The translations under genes were made by a program, and so were the position numbers. Below, piece by piece: positions 1 through 10,051 of a DNA stretch of 64,000 bases. How positions within the stretch are numbered: position 1 is the stretch's first letter; each line of letters opens with the position of its first letter. The stretch is from Cyrtodaria siliqua (taxonomy: Eukaryota; Mollusca; Bivalvia; Adapedonta; Hiatellidae). The DNA lies in NCBI GenBank assembly GCA_037043455.1, contig JAWPHD010005095.1, positions 62,001-126,000 of the forward strand. The letters run 5' to 3'. The notes beneath the pieces are model-generated. The model worked only from the letters and a program-made list of their open reading frames with translations. It was not told the DNA's origin and made no database searches.

Positions 1-670
1 CCTACAGAAATCAGTGATTTTTGTAATTTTTTCCAACATTTTGCCCTATATGCCAATATTTGATATATGTTATATATGATGCCAGGAAAACAAACTTGAA
101 TATGTATGCTGTGCAACATTCTATTGCTTCAATTTGATAAGTTTATGTTCAAACTAATTTTAAAAAATAATTCCAGATTACGGCGATTTTTGACAAAAAT
201 ACACATTTTTCGCCCCAAAATTAAAGCATTTCCAAACATCATGCGGTTTGGAACTTTTTTCTATTTAATCACTTGACCTTACCCTGCCCCAAAAGGTTAC
301 AATATTTCTATTTTCTATATATCTCTAATTTTCAGTTAAATGTATTACAGAAATAAGCGATTTTATTAAAATTTTTAACATTTTTACATTAAATCTCAAT
401 ATTTAAGTATTAGATCCATAAATTATATGGTGGGACACGTAGAGATGCGTTCCGAGAAAAATTCCATCAATTCAAATTGGTTCTAATATATTCCATTCTT
501 TTTCTAAAAAAATAATTCCAGATTTCGGCGATTTTCGTCTAAAAACGCAACGTTTTCCCCCAAAACTCACTAAAGCCCCAACGCTCAGATGGCACACATG
601 TCTCATTTTGAAGCTTAATGTACGTTCTTTCAGAAAATCATACCCTATTAAATTCCCCCCTGGGGGGAGG
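1..670. repeat. Dispersed repeat block A, two diverged ~340-bp subunits
   Basis: The block consists of two diverged head-to-tail halves (about 1-335 and 340-670). Each half has a segment like CAGAAATCAGTGATTTT, then a TTCCAGATTWCGGCGATTTT-type segment, and ends near a CCCCAAAA motif. A second copy lies inverted at about 35330-36000. An open stretch on the minus strand (472-705) is partly shared with the other copy, but it has no recognisable domain and I do not call it a gene. The block ends in a C/G run at about 657-672. Confidence 0.75.
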
Positions 671-689
671 GGGACTACAGCCAGCTCAA

Positions 690-1390
690 GAACTATTTCA
701 TGCATTGTATATAGGCTGTAGCCAAAGACGTGTACGCTGGATCGTTATTGAAGTGTTGATTGGAAAAACACTAGCTTATATACAGTGACCTAACGTTATG
801 ATAAATGCGTCATAAATTAAATCAGCAGTGATTGTTTTGCTGTGTTTGTATATAAATGATAAAGAAAGAAATACTAGATTTTTGAAATATAATTACTTTT
901 CATTTAGTGCTTGTCGGAAGTTATATGCTCTTACGAAAACCGAATTTGAAAATCAAAGCGGTACACCCTGTCTGATAAGTTCAAAATACCTGTTTCGCAA
1001 TGTATTCCTTCCCATCCGGGTATACAAATGCACTCGTACTCATTCTGACCATTAATGCACGTGGCGCCATTCTGGCACGGGATACTATCACACTCGTTAA
1101 AATCTACAACATACAGAAAATGATTCTAGATGTGAATAAAGAGGAACTTGAATGTATCAAGAAACTTACCCGTAGAACTAGCATCTATGACAGTTCAAAA
1201 AAGTTACCATTCTTGTTATTTCCAAGCTACATGTAGTACTTGTACATTTCTGTAAAACCATCGCCTCCACCCGACTCCCGTCCCACGTCTTTTTCATCGT
1301 TGTCTTTATGATGTATTATCTTCGTTAGTGCTTACGACACTATCAAAGGTCATAAAGGATCAAACACTTCTTCTAGTGAACGAAACATTA
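690..1390. repeat. Repeat block B/C/D carrying an EGF exon
   Basis: This block starts near CTATAGGCTGTAGCC and ends in a GTAGTGCTTACGA-type segment. Copies occur at about 2675-3180, without the EGF exon, and inverted at about 36010-36640, with the exon. It is therefore a duplicated genomic segment that includes one coding exon and its introns, not a free transposon. No terminal repeats or reverse transcriptase are visible in it. Confidence 0.7.
990..1103 (-). CDS. EGF-like domain exon (114 bp, phase 1-1)
   Basis: This single exon encodes one EGF module with six cysteines. It begins [16 protein letters not shown] and ends in [16 protein letters not shown] acceptor lies directly upstream and a GTATTTT donor directly downstream on the minus strand, giving exactly 114 bp in phase 1 at both ends. 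The D-x-N-E-C start and the later N and Y are the calcium-binding EGF pattern. Such domains act in extracellular adhesion or receptor proteins. A nearly identical exon lies inverted at 36226-36339. Its neighbours in the transcript lie outside the window or in the 34.9-45.2 kb cluster. The gene identity is unknown. Confidence 0.8.
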
Positions 1391-1559
1391 GTTTAAAGCT
1401 ACATAATCTCTATATCAATCGATTTCTTCTTTGTAGGCGTGTCTTCATGTTCACCAGCTCATGTCGAAATCGGGTATTTAAGCGAGCACATATAGGCAGG
1501 AAAACATTTACTGTATAGACATCGAGCAGCGCACATCTTACCTATACACAGGTAACAGT

Positions 1560-1660
1560 GTTTTTTACAGAAAAAAATAGCCTCTTTCGGGGCTCGACCA
1601 CGCGACCTTCTGATAACAAGCCTTGTGTTCTATCTACTGTAATACAACGCTACTTGAGAA
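1560..1660 (-). mobile_element. Possible tRNA-derived SINE fragment
   Basis: Read on the minus strand there is a tRNA-like promoter arrangement. A TAGATAGAACACAAGG segment stands in the D-arm position and GGTCGAGCCCCG matches the RNA polymerase III B box. No intact cloverleaf can be drawn, so I call it a SINE remnant rather than a tRNA gene. Confidence 0.4.
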
Positions 1661-1779
1661 AATAGTATACTAACTACCATTTATTATGAGGCAAAATAAC
1701 TTAACATATTTGAACGCAACTCAAGATGGATCAATAAATATATAGTCCATCTTGTCGAACGTGTAAATTAATCTCTTTG

Positions 1780-1886
1780 GTTCGTATTTAGATATACATT
1801 GATAAAGTAAGCTCAGAACGTGATTAAGTCAAAAGGAGGTGTATTCGAGTGTAGCCAACAGTATACTCTCCGTTGCATCGGTTATC
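1780..1886. repeat. Copy of the lectin 3' flank lacking the SINE
   Basis: This matches about 4130-4243 and 47655-47770 (shared GATAAAGTAAGCTCAGAACG and TCTCCGTTGCATCGGTTATC). The similarity stops where the other two copies continue into a tRNA-derived SINE. The site here is therefore either empty or joined to other sequence at 1887. Confidence 0.6.
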
Positions 1887-2004
1887 GAGAACCGTTCGAT
1901 GAATGAACGTTTTCTTTTTTCGTCAGTAATAATGTGTATATATTTGTTAAATGTTCCTTAAATTTTCATTGTGCTTAGAAACACGTTACTGATTCGCAGC
2001 ACTT

Positions 2005-2515
2005 GGAGATCACTGAGCCCGATACTTATATTTAGTTATCGGTGGTACATTTCAATTTCTTTTGTTTTCTTACTTAATTTTTGATTCGGTGGTTCCACTA
2101 CTCCGGCCGATAAAAGGCTCTGGGTATTGTTTAACCACTCATAGGATATGTTGTCTGCTTTTTATACGCAGGCTTCATAACCGCTGCTCCCAACTAAATT
2201 TCATTATGTTTATTTCGCTCTTCGGGGCATTTAATTTTATTAGATACTGGGACCATACGCCGTACGCCATGGGGAAGCAGTAAACTCCATGTCCACCGCC
2301 ATATGCATGCCAACTTCGGGATGGTTAACATTTTGTACTATTGATTTTATGAATATTGAGTTTTGCTCAACCCGGGGCTAGAGGGCGTGAGCGGTAGCTA
2401 GCATATTTCACTACCGCTCATGAACAGTCTCAATCAAACCGAGACTGCAATATTTCGTATGTGTCGTGCTCGGCCGTTTCCAAAGGTCTATTATCATACT
2501 CTTTTTTAGTTATGT
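2005..2515. repeat. Dispersed repeat block F
   Basis: About 500 bp matching 53668-54127 in the same orientation. It begins near TGAGCCCGATACTTATA and ends near TTATCATACTCTTTTT. The second copy interrupts the right arm of the segmental duplication. The final 170 bp resemble the family C repeat (CTAGAGGGCGTGAGCGG, TCATGAACAGTCTCAAT). No coding capacity is recognised. Confidence 0.65.
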
Positions 2516-2674
2516 AGTCCATACGGACACCCGACTTACACAAAATGAACACTTTGAAGGCTACTACCCGAAATGAGTTGGTTACAGTGGTCTTATTTGC
2601 AATGATTTATTAAACAATTGTTTAGTTGTGTACGTGCAACACACGCATTGCAATGTTTCCGTTATATACATTGT

Positions 2675-3247
2675 CTATAGGCTGTAGCCAAAGACGTGTA
2701 CGCTGGGTCGTTGTTGAAGTGTTGATGGGAAAAGCACTAGCTATTTACAGAGACCTATCGTCATGATAAATGCGTAATAAATTAAATCGGCAGTGACCCG
2801 ATTGTTTTGCTGTGTTTGTATATAAATGATGAAGAAAGAAATTCTGGATTTTTGAAATATAATTACTATTCATTAAGTGCTTATAAAGAGGAATCGAACT
2901 TATCAAGAAACTTACTTGTAGAACTAGCATCTATGACAGTTCCAAAAAGATACAATTCTTGTTATTTCCAAACTACAATTAGTACTTGTACATTTCTGTA
3001 AAACCATCGCCTCCACTCGACTCCCGTCCCACGTGTCATTAATTGTTGTCTTTAATGATGTATTATTTTCGGTAGTGCTTACGATAGTTTGTGAGTCACT
3101 ATTAAAGGCAACAAAGGATCAAAAACTTCTTCTCGTGAATGAAACATTAGTTTAAGGAATACAACTAGATGGGGCTTAGATTATAACAAATAGTTTAATT
3201 TGGATGTGTATGGCTAGTCACGGTGTCTTACCGGTCTCACAACGAAA
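2675..3247. repeat. Second copy of block B/D without its EGF exon
   Basis: This follows 690-1390 closely, but the part corresponding to the EGF exon and its near flanks is missing. The right end (about 3225-3247, ACCGGTCTCACAACGAA) matches the 3' end and donor of the minus-strand EGF exon at 36842-36954. The match is then cut off where the large segmental duplication starts. It therefore carries a truncated EGF exon end, with no domain left. Confidence 0.6.
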
Positions 3248-3479
3248 TTGGTTCAGGAGATGGTTGTCGCTAAACGTCATCTTCAAGATTTCGAAACTAT
3301 ATGACGATTTCGCTTAACATCAACATAGTTACTATTAAATACTTGATATGGAACATATTTTATGTAGGGTTCGCCTCCTATATGCAAATATGACTCTGCA
3401 CTGAAGCTAAGCATAACCCTTAATAGGGCTACACATTCATGCCCCGATAGTTAGCGATCACCTTCAGGTGTGGGTTGGG

Positions 3480-3662
3480 GAAGGGCCAACTTCTTGTCAA
3501 CCCTTTTTGTTTTTGTGATGTCGTTTGCATTTATTATTGCTTTTGCCTTCTTGTTTGTCTGTCTGCGTGTTTGTTTCTGTGTTTTGTGGTTGACTGTCCT
3601 CCTTGAATGCTACTTTCCCTGTCCGATCTTTTTATATTCTTTTCTAATACACTTTCTTGTTT
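3480..3662 (+). mobile_element. Penelope-like element 3' tail fragment
   Basis: This matches the terminal non-coding part of the Penelope-like copies at 24660-24815 and 18335-18480 (TTGTCAACCC, then GACTGTCCTCCTTGAATG and CCCTGTCCGATCTTTTTATA). It is absent at the matching place in the right arm (about 47085-47215). The long hydrophobic open stretch through it is an artefact of T-rich sequence. Confidence 0.65.
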
Positions 3663-4243
3663 CACTTTTGTGAGTGTATTTATAACGTTTAAATGATACT
3701 TGGTAAATATATACAAACATTCGATTGTATGCTTTCACTTTATATGTATATATCAATAAACAAACTGGACCCTTGACTTGATAGTACACACACAATGTAT
3801 GTATGAGCTTTAAATAATTTTTAGTCACATAACGACGTTTCTGCTTGTAGCAGTGGGTTTATTTCTAAACATTTTGGTATTCTTTGCCATCAAAGCCCCC
3901 ACCCCAACTCCCACCCTCTTTACAGTATTGTTGTTAGTGCTGCCACACTGAAATAACAGGCTGTTGTCATGAACCCCGCTCAGTCACATTATACTGACGC
4001 CGGACCGACCAGTCCTAGCACTATTGTTATGCTAAACGTCAAACAAGGGAGCAACTACTGCCAATTTGTACCATTTTTAGTTTCAGAACCTATAAGATAT
4101 AGCTTGCAATAACTAGTGTATCTCTCTCGGGTTCGTATCTAGATATACATTCACGATGAAAATTGATAAAGTAAGCTCAGAACGTGATTATCAAATGGAG
4201 ATGTATTCGAATGTAGCCAACAGTGTAGTCTCCGTTGCATCGG

Positions 4244-4440
4244 TTATCCGTTGCCGAAGGGATAACGACGTTGCGTTGTAAACCTTCTCGCCTCTCACCG
4301 TTGCAGGTTGGATGGAGGTATACAGTACTGGTTCTACCCAGGAAAAGTGGGTGGTCTGCCTCCACCACCAAAACAATCGACATTTATGTAAAACCTTACT
4401 TGTGTTGAAAATGACGCAACACACCATTCAGAAAATACTA
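4244..4440 (+). mobile_element. tRNA-derived SINE (Ser/Leu-like head), internally deleted
   Basis: The head reads TGCCGAAGGGATAACGACG, a type II tRNA-like A-box region, and reaches GTTGCAGGTT, the start of the B box. About 60 bp are then missing compared with the fuller copy at 47770-48010. The shared body includes CAGTACTGGTTCTACCC and GTGGTCTGCCTCCACCACC, and the tail includes GTTGAAAATGACGCAACACA. Other copies lie at 61655-61880 (+), 39425-39550 (-) and 44918-45074 (-). Confidence 0.75.
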
Positions 4441-4446
4441 ATAATC

Positions 4447-4525
4447 ACCACTTCGTTTCAAATACGATTAGAATACTACATACATGTAGTATGTAATATG
4501 CTAACCGCATTTGAAACGAAGTGGT
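4447..4525. repeat. 79-bp hairpin with ~20-bp terminal inverted repeats
   Basis: The ends ACCACTTCGTTTCAAATACG and CGCATTTGAAACGAAGTGGT are inverted repeats with one mismatch. Inside them ATACTACA and TGTAGTAT form a second stem, so almost the whole unit can fold. A diverged copy is at 48031-48103. It could be a tiny MITE or a structured RNA. It lies just 3' of the lectin exon on the minus strand. Confidence 0.7.
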
Positions 4526-4585
4526 AAATACGTCCCTTGGCTAGTGAGCGTACAACCAGTGTTAAAAACAGACTAATTGTACAGT

Positions 4586-4591
4586 TTTATT
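4586..4591 (-). promoter_or_regulatory. Poly(A) signal AATAAA for lectin exon
   Basis: AATAAA on the minus strand lies about 28 bp past the lectin stop codon. The same signal is kept at 48164-48169 behind the paralogous exon, which supports use of this exon as a terminal exon. Confidence 0.55.
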
Positions 4592-4619
4592 AATGTCATA
4601 ACGTGACATAGACAGACTC

Positions 4620-4855
4620 CTATGACATATAGTTCATAAGCATAGTACCCATTTCGCAGATCGGATGATTCTTTTCTGAGCATGGAATATCGTTCCATTG
4701 ATGCGTCTGAAAAAAATGACCACAATTCTCATCACCATGCCCATTATTCGGTTTTCCAATTGCCCATTCCGTGAACGATAGTGTGGTCCAATTTTCTACC
4801 CACCTCCAAACTCCTTCTTCTGTTTGATCACTCATACCCAACCAGTGACTATATT
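4620..4855 (-). CDS. C-type lectin domain, terminal exon
   Basis: The exon encodes the C-terminal half of a C-type lectin carbohydrate-recognition domain. It begins after a TATTTCAG acceptor in phase 1 and runs to a TAG stop at 4620-4622. Hallmarks in order are YSHWLGMSDQ, a GVWRWVEN strand, LSFTEW, GKPNN, ENCG, QWNDIPC and HPICE. The calcium/sugar-site EPN motif is KPN here, while WND is intact. The family binds glycans extracellularly, often in innate recognition. The exon for the N-terminal half of the domain was not found. The paralogue at 48201-48430 differs mostly between the GVWRW strand and the final ICE, while both ends are identical. Confidence 0.85.
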
Positions 4856-5354
4856 CTGAAATACACATATATAAATTAGTTGTTAAACAGTTATATTGAT
4901 CCGGGATGTAGCGTGGCCTGTTTTCAACATATCTGTATTAGCGACGTTTGAAGCGCCGAGTGGAAGAGGGTCTGGGAGTAGGTGACCCCTTTCACAAGGG
5001 TGTTCAGTTGGCCTCCTCCTATATATTTGTTTCATCTCTGGAACAAAATTGTGCTAGCCTAAGTACAACCGATATTTGTCATTAATACATATGGAGTTTA
5101 ATTACCATGAGCTTTACAATACAGGATTTATATCCCTTGGATTTCTATCCCTTGTGAAAATAGGTCCGCATAAACAAACGAGTGCGCTAGCACGAATTTG
5201 TTAATTCTGACGTATATTCACGAGGGTTAGAAATCATGTATGCGTTCCACTTTTCTCTTGTGCGATGACCGGAGACCCGCGTGGGACTCTATGCTCTATA
5301 AGGGGAGATTGATGTATGCACTTTCGTCCCTCGGGCTTTCTGATTGTACCCTAG

Positions 5355-5830
5355 ATTGGGTTTCTCTTTGGCTGCATCTGCTGTGGTTGAACAGCATAAT
5401 TCTGCATACATGCTGAAGTATTTCTAATTAAGTATTATATCTTTATTTTTAAAAGAACATATACGTGTATTGTTTGCTAATTTAATTTTATGTTTACTCT
5501 ATTGTTAGATATTTCCTTTTGATGGGATGTACTTTTATTTGCTCTGTCTTATCAATTCGGGCGCTGAAGACAAGATAATAGCGAGGCTGTGTACACAGAA
5601 AATAGATTTAAACTAATCAGATCCATTTTGCCTACTGACTGTTTCAAGTTGGTATCATCATTCTCTTCTGCACTCTTTGTGTTGTGTCTTGTCCTTTTCA
5701 CTGTATATTTAATTTGCTCTTTATTTGTGTTACAGTGCGAACCTCGGTGCCGTTGCGCGTGGTTGCTATGGTTTCTATAGAAACGCGTGTGGTTGCTATG
5801 TTTTCTATAGAATTTGTTTCTCATTTTATC
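5355..5830. repeat. Dispersed repeat family E
   Basis: Contains TCTTTGGCTGCATCTGCT, TTTCTAATTAAGTATTATA, then GATAATAGCGAGGCTGTGT and TTGCCTACTGACTGTTTC. Other copies are at 48945-49400, 62600-63010 and, as a partial tandem pair, 15088-15487. Open stretches on both strands here are shadows of repeat sequence. The 4870-5350 interval upstream holds only intron-like or intergenic sequence shared with the right arm. Confidence 0.65.
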
Positions 5831-5942
5831 AAGTTAAGCATTTGTAGTCTTGATCATCTTCGACGCTTGATTGCAAATATAAACGTGTTGACCGTTTGTG
5901 TCGAAATTGAAACTGGAACCACGTGACCGTATTTTTTGTTTT

Positions 5943-5950
5943 TATAAAAG
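5943..5950 (+). promoter_or_regulatory. TATA box (TATAAAAG)
   Basis: A perfect TATAAAAG lies 36 bp upstream of the ATG of the small secreted-peptide candidate. The 30-bp spacing would place a start site near ATTTAGTTCGTCG. The right arm keeps the same box at 49527-49534 with the same spacing. Confidence 0.5.
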
Positions 5951-5985
5951 TATTTCTGACCAACCGCATTTAGTTCGTCGATATA

Positions 5986-6177
5986 ATGATGAAGTTTTCC
6001 TCTTTGTTTATATATAAATTTATTGTCTTTCTGCCTTTCTGTATATCTTGTATGGCAGGTGCTCCTGTTTCAGCCAATCAGAAACCTTACCAGTGTATCG
6101 GCAAAAATCAAACTTCGTTCAGGAGGACTGTTCTAGACGTTTGTTTTGAAAACAAGCAAGCGTCGCAGATGATCTAG
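5986..6177 (+). CDS. Small secreted peptide candidate (63 aa)
   Basis: The product starts MMKFSS, followed by a hydrophobic core of about 17 residues and a small-residue stretch (MAGAP) that would suit signal-peptidase cleavage near residue 25. The predicted remainder is about 38 residues with two cysteines (YQCIG and DVCF), a sequon (NQT) and a basic FRR patch. I recognise no family. A paralogue of equal length lies at 49570-49761, also behind a TATA box. Six of the seven coding differences I counted change the amino acid, so purifying selection is not evident. The last ~12 codons lie in an inverted-repeat arm that pairs with 5846-5886. The open frame could be fortuitous. Confidence 0.4.
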   Translation: MMKFSSLFIYKFIVFLPFCISCMAGAPVSANQKPYQCIGKNQTSFRRTVLDVCFENKQASQMI

Positions 6178-6179
6178 AC

Positions 6180-6600
6180 TGAAGCATTTGGCGATGTTTG
6201 AAGTGGTGCAGACACTTGTATTTGAAATAAAACGAGTTTTATAAGGTTGATTGTGAATTGAAAGGGTGCACAGCGGTATTTGCGTGGTAACAACATCCTC
6301 CTTATTATGTTGAATTGGAGTTCCAAATATAAAACGCTGACATAATGTAGGCGTCAAACAATTTAGCTGCATTATCAGATGAAACTAATACAATATTGTT
6401 TTGAATTTCTTGGATTCCCAATTTCAAATTACGAAACGAAACTCTAGAACTCGGAGGAAGTAAAGAGGTGTTTGCTGCATCTAATTTATATGGGTTTCTA
6501 TGACTTTTTGAATTTTCAAGCAGAAGGGAATTCGGGTCCGCATGGTTTCTACGACACCATTTTATAAAATATCCTCAATGGATTGGGCAATCTGAGCACT
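6180..6600 (-). pseudogene. Penelope-like element, decayed N-terminal region
   Basis: Minus-strand fragments in shifting frames read AQIAQSIEDIL, then a FRNLKLGIQEIQN-type segment, then IHNQPYKTRFISNTSVCTT. These correspond to the segment before the catalytic core of the Penelope-like reverse transcriptases seen elsewhere in the window. Frameshifts and stops break it. The paralogous remnant is at 49764-50190. Past it, 6600-7250 shows no recognisable gene. Confidence 0.6.
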
Positions 6601-7254
6601 GCATGCATTTAAATCAATAAGTGAAAGCAATACATACTTCGTACCTTTAGAAAACAAATGCCGAACAAGTAATATCAAAATAAATAGTGATGCAATTAAT
6701 AAAACCTATTCAGTAAGAGTGAAAACGGCAATAATGGGCTCGAGTACTTTAGAAACTTATTCTCTAAACAGGACACATTTGAAATATTACATTAAGGAAA
6801 ACTATAGTTTACCTCTATTAATCACTTGTTGCTTCAGAAATTGGTTTTCATCCTCCGACTCTACAATCACCATATATGCATTAAGGCTGTGACAGAACAC
6901 CTAGAATAAAAATGAGTTATTGTAACCAAAATGTTACAACAAAATGTTCAAGAAAATGTCGCAGCACATGCTCTTTGTCTGATGTCCTTTAGCAAGTCAA
7001 TGTTTATCCTTCCTACAAGTGACATGAACCATAGAAGTTACGAGTTGGTGTTAGGGACGGCAAGGCAGTTTATTTCCGGGTATCCGAATGGCCACTACCC
7101 ATCATAATTACCCGTAAATATGATTTTAAAGATCTTAAAACCACACAATGTAAAAATTGGCATATCTGCCAGATATGAACCATGATATGTAATAATGTGT
7201 ATTTTTATTGATTCTACAGTGTTACTTGTTTATTAATTTATTAATTAATTAATT

Positions 7255-7495
7255 TATTGGTTTATTTATTTATTTATTTATTCATTCATTCATTCATTCA
7301 TTCATTCATTCATTCATTCATTCATTCATTCATTCATTCATTCATTCATTCATTCATTCATTCATTCATTCATTCATTCTTTCATTCATTTATTCATTCA
7401 TTCAATGATTCCGCCTTTATTTATTTATTTACCTATTTGCTTGCTTGCTTGCGTGATTGCTTACTTATTTACTTACTTGCTTATTTATTTTCTAC
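7255..7495 (+). repeat. Compound microsatellite (TTTA, TTCA, CTTG/CTTA)
   Basis: A run of ATTC/TTCA tetramers spans about 7280-7405, flanked by TTTA and CTTG/CTTA tetramers. The right-arm locus (50790-50945) has few TTCA units and an expanded CTTA run. The long open frame through it (FIHSFIHS repeats) is not a gene. Confidence 0.95.
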
Positions 7496-7846
7496 AGTTA
7501 TAATAATAGTAATTAAAAATACAGTTATGAGAGACGGTATAAATACATGTTTCCATAAATTTAAGTGTAGACAACAAAAAAATATATACAAAAAATAAAA
7601 TATTAAGAAATTTTGTTTCCAATGCGCTCGCATGTATTCCATTGTTATAGTGAATAACTCAATTAAACTGTGTCATTTGATACAAAATAAACTTACATTC
7701 GTGTGTCTTTTATATGAAACCATATATAACTCGAAGAACAATTTTTTAGCCTTTCAGAGCCTAAGTTTTTAATATTTTTTCATATAAAATGTTCATATAA
7801 AATTAGTACCTACGTTATATCCTTTATATATGAATTTAACAGAAAC

Positions 7847-10051
7847 ACTATTTGTTTTATTTGTTTGATTGACACTGATATATCATGTTAATTTGTACCA
7901 GGGCAGTAATCTCTCTATGGGCCTGCGGGTATATGAGTACTCCATTTTGTTTACAAAATGGCAACCAATGTACTCGATCTAGAGGATCTGCATACATGTA
8001 AACTTTCCAGAAGAATTCATTGAATGGTATTGAGATGCTGGATTCCCGTCTATCTCCCCTTTACTTAGAGATTCTCTAAATAACATAGTAACTACCAGTG
8101 GATGTCAATAAGCAACAACTACTTTATCACTTGTTTGTGTATGTTGTTTCCAACGGACCCCCTTTCAGTATTTATTGACATTCACACCAGTGTTTGTTTA
8201 GTGCTGTGTGGCGGCCGTAAAAACTTGCCCCGGCTACAAATCAGTAGTATTATTACTTACTGGTCCTTTTGGATCATCACGCCCAGTCTTTGTGGTTTTA
8301 AAGTAGTATATCGCTTCAGCCGATGCTAGGATAATTTAACGGTCTTGGAGTTATGATAACGGGAACTCCAGAAATGGTGAAATCAGTTCTACATATTAAT
8401 TTGTGTTACAAAACCATTAGTTTTCACAGTATATCACGTTATACTGTGACCCTAATATCATGAATGTTGTTTCTATCGTGTGTGTAACAATGTTATTTAT
8501 AGTGTACTATTTATTTATGTTATTGAAGTATGTTTGTAATTTACTCTAGGTAGATGATACATCTGGACCTGCTATATGTAGCGTAGAATCATCAACATAT
8601 ATGCCAAATGAAGCTTCTTTAGAAGTTAAAAGTAGATGATTTATATAAATAGTAGAGTATTTATTTTATGCTTACTCCATTGCGCTCCTCTTTCCATTCA
8701 GCAACATGTGTACAGAGAATATTACGTTGATCAAACTGTAGTTATCGGTTATCTAAGCGAATTGGTATACATATTATTGACTTTATATGTCCGAGTCCTT
8801 GGATACCGAAGTGTGTATCACGCATAATATACAGAATAATCCAGTAAGGTACCTCCCTACAGGCTTTCTTCGGTATTCAAAACATAAATTTTGATATATT
8901 TTACCGTGATTGTGTACCTGTAAACGGATAATGAGAAGATCGTTCAGTCAAAAACTTACAACTGAGCTGCTGAATGTTATAGCCTCAGGTCCAAATAAGT
9001 AACATGATCCTTCAAACAATATCAATCCGTTTGGACACGATGCTGAAATTAAAACACAAGGTTATTCAGAATTACAGATATGGACACGTGACAATGGAGG
9101 CTGAAAGTAAAGCACACGGTTATTCAGAACTGAAAGTAATAATATGTATGGTTAATCAGACTACAGACGAAGAAGGTATTAACAGCGAAGTATCATGACA
9201 TGTTACATGGATTGTAAATAGCCTCTGCATCCAAACGTAACCGCCCAAAATATATCGAGTTATAAACGTGAAACATCCGTAGTAAATACATAATATATCT
9301 AGACATGTATCATTTATATCACTTAATGTGCAGTTTTAATGTGTCTTGGCCAAAGAATGATACTGTATGCAACGGCTTTTCAAATCATCATTGCATAAAC
9401 AGGCACACGTCAAATCACTGTATTTGGCCGGTGTACTGAAATAAATCGACCCCCATAGAACAGTGATTCCTCGGTCATTCCACTTCATAAAATATTGACC
9501 CCACGGTGATAATTTGTACTATAGAAATGTATATGAGCAGATTAAAATTATTGGATTTTTCACCGGTTCTTAAAATATCCTTGATTGATTATCCGTAAAA
9601 TGAATGACGAGTTTGTAACTCTTAATTCAACGCTCCAGTTTCGGGGTTTTGGTCTGGCTTGTTAAAACCATTTATATTGTGTATGTAGATTTTGGATTCT
9701 CAAATATTCAGTTATACGAGAGGTGTTCAACTTATAATTGAACACTTTTGTTTAAGATGTTGTTTTTAAGCGGAAGAGATTATCATAAAATATAGTCATT
9801 TAATGATGTGAAACTGTCATTTAGAAAGTATGCATTTAAAAATAATCTCCAATTTCACGCGGTTCGTTTAAAATTACATTTTAAATTAGGTGTACACTAT
9901 TTTTTAATTTTAAACCTATATGTTTCTCTTGCCGTGGAGTTTTACCGTAAACCAAATAATTCCACTAAATGCATATCATAATTGTTTAAAACTCTATGGA
10001 TAATTTAAATATGATCGTATGTTTTATTTTAAGACAAAAATATAGATGTTG
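7847..10051 (+). repeat. 2205-bp tandem unit, copy 1
   Basis: The first of three direct units with exact 2205-bp spacing, beginning ACTATTTGTTTTATTTG. The unit holds a family C repeat (8110-8335), hairpins such as CACAGTATA/TATACTGTG and GTGTTCAA/TTGAACAC, and three short open frames (75, 63 and 64 codons). These frames carry no domain I recognise and are kept only because the copies are identical. No terminal inverted repeats or target duplication are visible. The 7500-7846 interval before it is unassigned and shared with the right arm. Confidence 0.95.

Noticed and set aside
3470..3673. Hydrophobic frame resembling a membrane protein
   Set aside because: T-rich tail of a Penelope-like element. 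The same frame appears in other tail copies (18227-18523 and 24592-24777).
7257..7598. 113-codon frame of FIHSFIHS repeats
   Set aside because: It is the translation of the TTCA microsatellite. The paralogous locus has a different repeat and no such frame.
8102..9198. Three short frames (75, 63, 64 codons) repeated in each 2205-bp unit
   Set aside because: They recur only because the units are copies. Two are altered or broken in the single right-arm homologue, none has a domain, and the first overlaps repeat family C.
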